NCBI GenBank assembly: GCA_036677085.1
Contig: JAKFFI010000052.1
Span: forward strand, 73,824-137,823
Reading direction: 5' to 3'
Source: JAGPUQ01 sp036677085
GTDB taxonomy: Bacteria > Pseudomonadota > Gammaproteobacteria > Pseudomonadales > Porticoccaceae
DNA length: 64,000 bases
The position numbers were made by a program, and so were the translations under genes. Below are positions 39,308-47,400 of this stretch, piece by piece (position 1 is the first letter of the stretch; every line of letters starts with the position of its first letter). The notes below the pieces were generated by a model. The model was not told where the DNA came from and ran no database searches. It saw only the letters and a list, made by a program, of their open reading frames with translations.

Positions 39308-40596
39308 TGGCCGCACACCAGAAAGCCTTTGCCGTGTTCGACAGCGATTCCCATGTGGTGGAGCCCCGTGAACTCTGGGACAGGTACCTCGACCCCGACT
39401 TTCGCGTGCTGGGCAAGGCCGCGCTCTGGCGTGAAGAGGGCGCGACCAACTGCTACCTCAAGGTCAACGGCAAAATGTTTCGCGACACCATGAACCCCAA
39501 CATTCCGCGCCTCGCCATCTGGCGGCCCGGCATCACCTGGGAGCAGGTGGGCGAACTCGACCCCGACATTCGCCACCCACCGACCCGCGGCGCGTCCGAC
39601 CCGGTGGCGCGCCTCGCCGACATGGACGCCATGGGCATCGACCAGACCTTGCTATACCCGACCTGGTTCGCCGAGGGCTTCCACCTGGTGGAAGACCCGG
39701 ACGTCGCCCGCGCGCTGGCGCGAGCCTACAACGACTGGATCGCCGACTTTTGCGCAGTGGCGCCACAGCGGCTGTTCGCGGCCGCCATGGTGCCGCTGCA
39801 GAACCTGGATTTCGCCATTGCCGAGCTGGAGCGCATCGCCACCATTCCCTGCTTTCGCGGTGCGTTCATCCGCCCGATGTTCATCGAGAACCGCTACTTC
39901 ACCCACCCCTATTACGACCCGCTATGGGCTGCGCTCGAGCGCCTTGGCATCACCGCCGCCGTGCATCCGGGCACTGGCCTGTGGAACCCGGAGTGGACCT
40001 CCCATGCGCCCTTCATCGAAAAAATGAAGGGGCGCCTGAGCCAGATGGCGCTGTTGCGCGAAGCCGGTGGCGGGCCCGCCGCCGGCGGCGGCAACGGTGC
40101 CAATCTCGGCTTCAGCGCCACCGGCGAGCTGGGCCACCCGCTCGCGCCGGTGATCTCGCCCTGGCTCGACAACCACATGTTCGTCGGCGCCGCGCTGATT
40201 GGCTTCACGGTGATGCAGCGCTATCCACGCATGAAGGTGGTCATGGCCCACGGCAAGGCCTCCTGGATGGAGGAAGTTCTGGAAAAAATGGAGGCCTCCG
40301 CGCTGACCACACCGCTGCTGCACAAATATCCGGTGCGCACCGACCCCGAGGAGATGTGGGAGGAGGGCGAAGTGATGCTCGGCTTCGATGCCGAGGAGCG
40401 CCTGATCCAGCGCCTGCCGGACGATTTCGAGGCCAAGATCGTGTGGGGTTCGCACTATCCCCGCCAGGAGGCGACGACTGCCTGGGACGCCATCGCGAAG
40501 CTGTCCGGCGCCGGCATCGGGCAGGCGACCATTGCGCGCATGCTGGGCGGCAATGCCGCCAGCCAGTTTGGCATCACCTTGAAGCAGGCGGTGTAA
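39307..40596 (+). CDS. Amidohydrolase-2 family metal-dependent hydrolase
   Basis: A 429-aa paralogue of the previous protein. It starts with VFDSDSHVVEPRELWDRY (D14, H16); the middle HPGTGLWNPEW segment near 220 provides a histidine, and VVMAHGKASWMEEVLEKME and IVWGSHYPRQEATTAW carry the barrel-end ligands. The gene overlaps the previous stop by 1 nt. A Gly/Ala-rich insert (AGGGPAAGGGNGANLGFSA, about 257-275) looks like a surface loop. The substrate is unknown. Confidence 0.86.
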   Translation: MAAHQKAFAVFDSDSHVVEPRELWDRYLDPDFRVLGKAALWREEGATNCYLKVNGKMFRDTMNPNIPRLAIWRPGITWEQVGELDPDIRHPPTRGASDPVARLADMDAMGIDQTLLYPTWFAEGFHLVEDPDVARALARAYNDWIADFCAVAPQRLFAAAMVPLQNLDFAIAELERIATIPCFRGAFIRPMFIENRYFTHPYYDPLWAALERLGITAAVHPGTGLWNPEWTSHAPFIEKMKGRLSQMALLREAGGGPAAGGGNGANLGFSATGELGHPLAPVISPWLDNHMFVGAALIGFTVMQRYPRMKVVMAHGKASWMEEVLEKMEASALTTPLLHKYPVRTDPEEMWEEGEVMLGFDAEERLIQRLPDDFEAKIVWGSHYPRQEATTAWDAIAKLSGAGIGQATIARMLGGNAASQFGITLKQAV

Positions 40597-40643
40597 CCGC
40601 GCCGAGGCATCCCGCTAATTCAACGCTAACGAGGCAACCCACC

Positions 40644-42368
40644 ATGCACGATCTCATCATCAAGGGCGGCACCGTCGTGGACGGCACCGGCGCCCCCGCG
40701 TTCACCGGCGACATCGCCATCGACAACGGCAGGATCACCGCGGTCGGCAAGATCTCGGCGCGCGCCCGGCAGACGATCAATGCCGACGGCCTGCTGGTCA
40801 CGCCCGGCTGGGTCGATACCCACACTCACTACGACGGTCAGGCGGTGTGGGACCCGCTGCTGACGCCGTCGGGCTGGCACGGCGTCACCACCGCGATCAT
40901 GGGCAACTGCGGGGTTGGCTTCGCGCCGGTCGCCGCCCACCACCGCGACTGGATGATCGGCCTGATGGAGTCGGTGGAGGACATCTCGGCGAGCGCGCTG
41001 AAAGCCGGCATCGACTGGCAGTGGGAGAGTTTTCCCGAATATCTCGACGCGCTCGATCGCATCCCGCGGGCGGTGGATGTCGGTTCTTACCTGGGCCACT
41101 GCGCGCTGCGCACCTTCGTCATGGGCGATCGGGGCGCCCGCGACGAAGACCCGACGCCGACGGAGATCGACCGCATGGCAGCAGTGGTCCGCGAGGCGAT
41201 GGCGGCCGGCGCACTCGGGTTCTCGACCTCGCGCACCGCGATTCACCTGACCCCCAAGGGCGAGCCCATCCCCGGCACCTTCGCCAAGGAAGCGGAGCTG
41301 ATGGCGATCGCCCGCGCGGTCGGCGCCGGCGGCCGCGGGCTGCTGGAAGTCATTCCGGCGGGCGTGGAGAGCGGCGATCGTGCCGCACAGGTGGCGGAAA
41401 TGGCGCTGATGAGCCGCTTGTCCCGCGCCGGCAACTGTCCGGTCACCTATCTCACCGGACAGATCGGCAAGGATCCTGATCTGTGGCGCGAGTCCTTCCG
41501 CCTTGCCGAGGAAGCGAATGCTGTTGGCGCCACGCTGATTCCGCAGATTTCCTGCCGTCCGGTGGGCATGTTGTTCAGCTTCGAGAGCGAGAACCCCTTC
41601 GCGCGCTTCCCGAGTTTCCAGGCCATCAAGGCCATGACGCCAGCGGAGCGCTATGCGGCGCTGCGCGATCCCGCCGTCAAGGCGCGTATCCTGGCCGACC
41701 GTGACCCCGCGCCCACCGCCTGGACCAATATTTTCGCCAATCCCTGGCCGCTGACCTTTGCGCTCGGCAAGGAGCCCAACTACGAGCCCGATCCCGCCCA
41801 CAGCATCAAGGCGCTGGCGCTCAGCCAGGGCCGCACGCCGGCGGAGCTGGCCTACGACATGATGCTCGAAAGCGACGGTCGCGCCTTTCTGTTCTACGCG
41901 GCGGCCGGATTTTCCGAAGGCAATCTCGATGCGACGCGCGAAATGCTGTTGAGTCCGCTGTCGATGCTGGGCGGCAGCGACGGCGGCGCGCACTGCAATT
42001 TCATCGTCGATGCCGGCGTGCCCACCTTCATGCTGACCCACTGGGTGCGCGACCGCAAAACCGGCCGCCTGCCGCTGGAGTGGGCGGTGCGCAAGCAGAC
42101 CCGCGACACCGCCCGCCGCAACGGCATCACCGACCGCGGCGAATTGCTGCCGGGCCAGCGCGCCGACATCAACCTGATCGACTTCGCGCGGCTGCGCAGC
42201 CTGGCGCCGGAGCAGGTCAGCGATCTGCCCGCCGGCGGCACCCGCCTGATCCAGCGCGCCGAGGGTTATGTGACCACGCTGGTGGCCGGCCAGGCGATCA
42301 TGCACAACGGCGAGGACACCGGCGCGCGGCCGGGCGCCGCAGTGCGGCTGTCGCGGATGGGCCGCTGA
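40644..42368 (+). CDS. D-aminoacylase-like amidohydrolase
   Basis: A 574-aa N-acyl-D-amino-acid deacylase-type enzyme, paralogous to the 5,097 gene. It begins MHDLIIKGGTVVDGTGAP; metal ligands are H60 and H62 in GWVDTHTHYDGQ; GNCGVGFAP follows, then GGSDGGAHCNF. It differs in the middle (residues 110-260) from the 5,097 protein, so the two probably take different substrates. ATG 40644 is chosen because family-like sequence starts there; frame upstream lies over the previous gene. Third gene of the rightward amidohydrolase block. Confidence 0.88.
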   Translation: MHDLIIKGGTVVDGTGAPAFTGDIAIDNGRITAVGKISARARQTINADGLLVTPGWVDTHTHYDGQAVWDPLLTPSGWHGVTTAIMGNCGVGFAPVAAHHRDWMIGLMESVEDISASALKAGIDWQWESFPEYLDALDRIPRAVDVGSYLGHCALRTFVMGDRGARDEDPTPTEIDRMAAVVREAMAAGALGFSTSRTAIHLTPKGEPIPGTFAKEAELMAIARAVGAGGRGLLEVIPAGVESGDRAAQVAEMALMSRLSRAGNCPVTYLTGQIGKDPDLWRESFRLAEEANAVGATLIPQISCRPVGMLFSFESENPFARFPSFQAIKAMTPAERYAALRDPAVKARILADRDPAPTAWTNIFANPWPLTFALGKEPNYEPDPAHSIKALALSQGRTPAELAYDMMLESDGRAFLFYAAAGFSEGNLDATREMLLSPLSMLGGSDGGAHCNFIVDAGVPTFMLTHWVRDRKTGRLPLEWAVRKQTRDTARRNGITDRGELLPGQRADINLIDFARLRSLAPEQVSDLPAGGTRLIQRAEGYVTTLVAGQAIMHNGEDTGARPGAAVRLSRMGR

Positions 42369-42437
42369 TACCGTTCTTGATTCGGCGGCTGATAACCTAG
42401 CATTACAAAACTGTTCGGTGTCGGGAGGAAAATCAGC

Positions 42438-43004
42438 GTGGAGGCAATCGCCGCACTGCACAATCGGGTTTCTCAGTCGGTATTGATCGCTCCCGCACCG
42501 GCCGGCGCCGTTCTCGACAACATCAAGCGTGCCGCATTGCGCGCCGCCGATCACGCCATGCTGCGGCCATGGCGCTTTCTGGTCATCGAAGGCGAAGGCC
42601 TGCATCGTCTGGGCGAACTGTTCGTGGGCGCACGCGAGGCCACTGAGGGCGAGCTGTCGCCGCGCGAGCGGGAGCGCATCCTGGGCCGGCCGCTGCGCGC
42701 GCCCATGGTCATAGTCGTCATTGCGGCCTGCCGCGCCAACGCCAAGATTCCCGAGGTCGAGCAACTGCTGTCGGCCGGCGCGGCCATGCAGAACATGCTC
42801 AATGCCGCCTATGCCGAGGGCGTGGGCGCGATGTGGCGCACGGGGGGGTTCGCCTATGACCCGGTGGTAAGAGCCGGGCTGGGTGTGGGCGATGGCGAAC
42901 ACATCATTGGCTTTCTGTACCTGGGCACGGTCGGTGAACCGCGCCCGCCGCAGATACCGCCGGATCCGGCCCAGTTCTTTGTATCCTGGGGGAATGATCG
43001 CTAG
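42438..43004 (+). CDS. Nitroreductase family protein (YdjA-like)
   Basis: A 188-aa FMN-dependent nitroreductase-fold protein. The early ALRAADHAMLRPWRFLVIEGEG segment and the GAAMQNMLNAAYAEGVGAMWRTG segment near 116-134 are characteristic of the YdjA branch, which tends to be smaller than NfsB. GTG 42438 is the start, with GGGAGGAA upstream. It lies after the D-aminoacylase-like gene and may be part of that unit; possible roles include enone or nitro reduction. Confidence 0.87.
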   Translation: MEAIAALHNRVSQSVLIAPAPAGAVLDNIKRAALRAADHAMLRPWRFLVIEGEGLHRLGELFVGAREATEGELSPRERERILGRPLRAPMVIVVIAACRANAKIPEVEQLLSAGAAMQNMLNAAYAEGVGAMWRTGGFAYDPVVRAGLGVGDGEHIIGFLYLGTVGEPRPPQIPPDPAQFFVSWGNDR

Positions 43005-43169
43005 CGAACCCAGTCCGGCACGGCGCTGATCCGCACGGGAGACAGCGCGGTCCCCCGTGCCCCGGTGTGGGACGGCGCGACCCACCATTGGCAGTGGTTT
43101 TGCACCAAGCTGTCAGTCGCTCTGTCAGCCTCTGGAAACCCGTCTTCAACCACCATTACGGAGTGGAAA

Positions 43170-44399
43170 ATGAGCCAGACCAACCGGGCGGCGCCCATGC
43201 TGGAGGGCGTTCGCGTGCTCGACTTTACCCAATATGTTGCCGGACCGACGGTCACGCGGCTGATGGCGGAACTCGGCGCGGACATCATCAAGGTGGAACA
43301 GGCGCCCGGGGGCGATCCCTCCCGCACCGTTCCGGTGATGAAAAATCGTCGCAGTGCCTATTACATTCAGCACAATCGCGGCAAGAAGAGCCTGTGCGTG
43401 GATTTTTCCAAACCGGACACCACGGTACTGCTGCACGACCTGGTGAAGACCGTCGACATCGTGGTCGAGAACTATGGCCCCGGTGTGATGACCAAGCGCC
43501 AGCTCGACTATGAAGCGCTGAGCAAGATCAATCCGAAGCTGATCATGCTGTCGATCTCGGCGTTCGGGCGTACCGGACCCCTGGCGGACAAGGTCGGATT
43601 CGACCTGATTGCGCAGGCGTTTTCCGGCCTGATGCACATGACCGGCGAACCGGACGGGCCGCCGCAGTTCGTCAGCATGGCCATTGCCGACGTCAATGCC
43701 GGAGTGCATGGTTTTGCCGCCCTGGGCTATGCGCTGTTTCACCGCGAACGCACCGGCCGCGGCCAGTACATCGATATCTCAATGATCGACGCCCTGTATC
43801 ACATGCACGAGGCCAACGTGGAACTCTGCGCCAATGCCAAAACCGAGTTTCATCCCATCCGCTGCGGCGCGCATCACCAGGGCTTGGCGCCCTACGGTGT
43901 TTTCAAGGGAGCTGAAGGCTGGATTGCCATCCTCGCCGGCGATTTGCAGTGGCCTGGGCTGCCGCGTGCGATGGGTCGGGCGGAACTCATCGACGATCCC
44001 CGGTTTGCCGACATGCGCAGTCGCGCCCGGCATTCCCGCGAGCTGGTGGCGCTGGTGGAAGCCTGGATGGCAACCCAGGACAGCGATCAGGCAATTCTGG
44101 ATGCACTGGGCGAACAGCGTGTACCCTGCGCGCCAGTGCTGTCGGTCGCCGATACCATCAAGCATCCGTACTTCATTGCGCGGGAAATGGTGCGCAGGGT
44201 GCCGGACGCGGTCATTGCGGAGGGTGTCACCATTGCCGGGTTTCCGATCAAGTTTTCGGAGCTGCCGGAATTGCCGGAGCTGTGGACCTCCGCCCAGGGC
44301 CAGGACAACAGCGAGGTGCTGAAAAGCGCGCTCGGCTATTCCGATGCTCAGATACAGGAGCTCGTGGAGCGAGGAGTTATCGTTGCCCGATCGTCGTAA
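43170..44399 (+). CDS. CaiB/BaiF-type CoA transferase
   Basis: A 409-aa class III CoA transferase that moves CoA between carboxylic acids. LEGVRVLDFTQYVAGPTVTRLMAELGADIIKVE near residue 11 and the NRGKKSLCVDFSKPD segment are typical; the catalytic Asp lies in SMAIADVNAG near residue 172. ATG 43170 has GGAG upstream. It ends close to the large membrane protein gene. It probably activates a substrate acid of this catabolic block, giving a CoA thioester for later beta-oxidation. Confidence 0.9.
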   Translation: MSQTNRAAPMLEGVRVLDFTQYVAGPTVTRLMAELGADIIKVEQAPGGDPSRTVPVMKNRRSAYYIQHNRGKKSLCVDFSKPDTTVLLHDLVKTVDIVVENYGPGVMTKRQLDYEALSKINPKLIMLSISAFGRTGPLADKVGFDLIAQAFSGLMHMTGEPDGPPQFVSMAIADVNAGVHGFAALGYALFHRERTGRGQYIDISMIDALYHMHEANVELCANAKTEFHPIRCGAHHQGLAPYGVFKGAEGWIAILAGDLQWPGLPRAMGRAELIDDPRFADMRSRARHSRELVALVEAWMATQDSDQAILDALGEQRVPCAPVLSVADTIKHPYFIAREMVRRVPDAVIAEGVTIAGFPIKFSELPELPELWTSAQGQDNSEVLKSALGYSDAQIQELVERGVIVARSS

Positions 44400-44472
44400 C
44401 CGTCCCGGTCCGACTTCGACGCTGGAGTCGGGAGAATTGCGTTTCCATCTGCCCAGCGGCCCGGGAGGTTGA

Positions 44473-47400
44473 ATGGGGGCCGCAGCGACCATCGATTCTG
44501 ACCGTCTCGGCCGCCTGGCGCTCTGGGCGGCCGGTATCGTGCTGTTTGCCGCCGCGCTGGGCGCGGTCCATGCCGGCAGTCCGCTCGCGGCCGCCGCCGG
44601 TGCCGGCTTCGGCCTGCTGTTGATCGGCCGCGCCGGCGGCGCGGCCGATGGCGTGTTCCTCGCGCTGCGCCACGGGGTGGTGGCGGCGCTGTTCGCGCTC
44701 GCCGCGACCCCGGAGCTGCCGCTCTGGCAGACGCCCCGGGAGTGGATCGATCTGCTGCGGTTCACCCCACTGGGTGCCACGCTGGCCTTCGCGGTCTATG
44801 GCCTGGTGGCCGGGCTGTTGCCGGTACGGCAGCGCCGGCCGCTGCCCGCGGCCACGTCGCTGGTGCTGCTGATAGCCCCCTTCGCGCTGTTCAATGGCCT
44901 GTTTCTGCTGGCGTCGCGCGACCTGCTGGAATTACCGGGTGTCTGGCTGGGCCTGGATCTGCCCCCGGCGCTGCGGTCGCTGCCCGGCTGCTGGCTGGTG
45001 CTGGGCCTGTTCGGCGAGCTCGCCGTGCAGGGTCTGGGCATCGCTGTGGACCAACGCTGGACCCACAACTGGCGGCTGCGTGCGCTGCTGTGGAGCAGTG
45101 CGCTCTGGGCGGCGCTGACACCCCATATCGCCGATCTCGGCAGCGGCGGGCTGGCGGGCGCGCTGCCGGCGTGGCTGCAACTGCCCTTGGGGGTGGCGAC
45201 CGCGGCGCTCGCGCAAGCCGGCCTGTGGGGTCAGACTTTTCTCATCACCGGCGCGCTGCTGGATGCCCTCAAGGGGCGGCGGCCGACCTGGCAGGCTGCC
45301 GCCGATCACTGGCGCAGCGGCGCCGGCAAGGGTGCCGTGTACAGCGCCTGGTTCATGATCCTCGTGTATGGCGCGGCACTGTCCGGGCGCGGCGCGGTAG
45401 CGGCCTGGATCACTGCGCAGCCGTTGGTGTTCGGGACCCTGCTGGGCATTGCGCTGTTTCCCCTGGCGCGCAGTCTCATCGAAACCTTCGACGGCAGCCC
45501 GGCGCTGGCCGGCCGGCTGGGCGCAGCCTACCGCGAGCGGGCGAATCTGCTGCGCGGTGCCGTCGCGGGATTTGCGGTCGCACTCTGGTTCGGCCTGGAC
45601 CGTACCGGTGCGGACGACGCCCTGCGCTTTGCGAACGGCGCGCTCGCCGGCGCCTTGATCTATGCCGGTGTCAGCCTGCTGCTCGACGCCGGCGCCATGG
45701 CGCGCGGTCTGCGCCAGCGGCCCCAGCGGTTGCCGGTGTACCTCGCGCAGGCCGTCATGGGCGGCGTCACGGGCGGGCTGATCGCCTGGTATTTCGACGC
45801 CGGCCAGTTGCGGGTGGTGCTGGATCGTGTTGCCGATTATGGCGTGGTGAATTTCCCGGCGGTCGGGCGCAGCAGCTACGAATACATGGTCTATCCACTG
45901 TTCAGCAAGTGGGGCGCTACCGATCTCGGTCTGGTCAGTGGCGGGGTCAAGCTGTTCTACGCCCAATCGCTGTCAGGGGTGCTGCAGTGGGCCATCGCCG
46001 CACCCCTGTTCAGTCTCAATCTGGTGTTGCTGACGGCACTGATCCAGCGGCGTCTGGCACCGCTTCGCACCACCTTCAGCCGCGCCGGAATGGCCGAAGT
46101 CGGCGCGCAGACCGTGCGGGTGCTGCGCTGGGGTCTGTGGATGGCGCCCATCATCTCGATCTTTCTGCGCATGGCGCAGGATCCGACCTGGTACAACCAG
46201 GATGGCGCCGTGCGCAGCCTGCTGGCCACCGCGCAGCAAGTGCTGCAACCGACGGATCACTACCGCGCCTGGAGTCTCGACGTGTTCCTGGGCCTGATGG
46301 CCTACGACTGGTTGCGCGTACTGATCTGGTTCGACCACATGGGACTCCGGGTGGCGACGCTGGTGAATTTCTCCTTTGTCGGCATGGATGCCGTGAACGC
46401 ACGCCTCGCCCGGGCGCTGGGTCACGGCCCGCGCGGGCAGGCGATCCCGGAGGGGTTGCGCCGTTTCGCCACCTGGGCGCCGCTGCTGGTGCCGTTCTAT
46501 ATCCCGAGGGGCGGCGAGTGGGAGTACGTGTGGACCCGGGCGGAGGCGATGCACGGCCACGCCGGGCCGCTGCTGCCGGCAGTGCGCGATTTAGTGGGTG
46601 CCTATGCGATCGCCGCCGCGCTGGCGATCGTGGTGGGGGCCTGGGTGCTGATGCGGGCCCGCCGCGCTGGCACCCTGCACCGGGTGCGCAATGCCCCGGC
46701 GCACGTGCTGGGCAATGGCCTCTATATGCTGCGCCTGGGCGAGGATGGTCGTGGCCATGCCCAGGTGATCCGCGCGCGGCGCGGCTGTCCGGAAATCGAT
46801 CTGACCCGCCGCCCCGAGGACGATCTCGATCGGCGCGGGCGCTTCTTCTACGTCAGCGAGCCTGGCCGGGAACCCTGGTCGCTGACCCGCCAGCCCTGCC
46901 CGGGTACCGGGGTACGCCATCGGGTGACCGAGATCTCGACCACGGCATTGTGCTACCGCGCCGATGCAGCGGACCTGACCGCGTTTGCGCGCGTCGAAGT
47001 ACCGCCGGACGATCCGGTCGAGTGCTGGACGATCACCTTTGAAAACCACAGCAACCGTCCGCGCCGTTTGCGCCTGACGAGCTTCCAGGAGTTGACGCTT
47101 GGCGCTGCCGAAGCCGCCTCCCGCCACCCGGAATTCAATGCATTGCACGTCGGTACCCGGTTTGTCGCGCCTCTGGCCGCGCTGCTGGCGCACAGCCGCC
47201 TGCTGACCGATATACGCGGGCGGCCGGCCGCCGAGGTGGCCTTTCACGCGGCGGCAACCGATGGACAGGGTGTGCGCCTGGCGGGCTACGAGGACAGCCG
47301 CGGCCGCTTCGTCGGTGCCGGCGGTCTGGCGTGTCCGGATGGTCTGGCGCCGGATGCGCCGCGGGCGCCCGATGACGAGGGCCTGCTGTACAGCTTCGAC

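Noticed and set aside
40626..43088. Long open frame (820 codons) on the minus strand
   Set aside because: It is antisense to the D-aminoacylase-like and nitroreductase genes, shows no conserved motifs and has an Arg/His/Gly/Ala-rich composition typical of GC-rich shadow frames.
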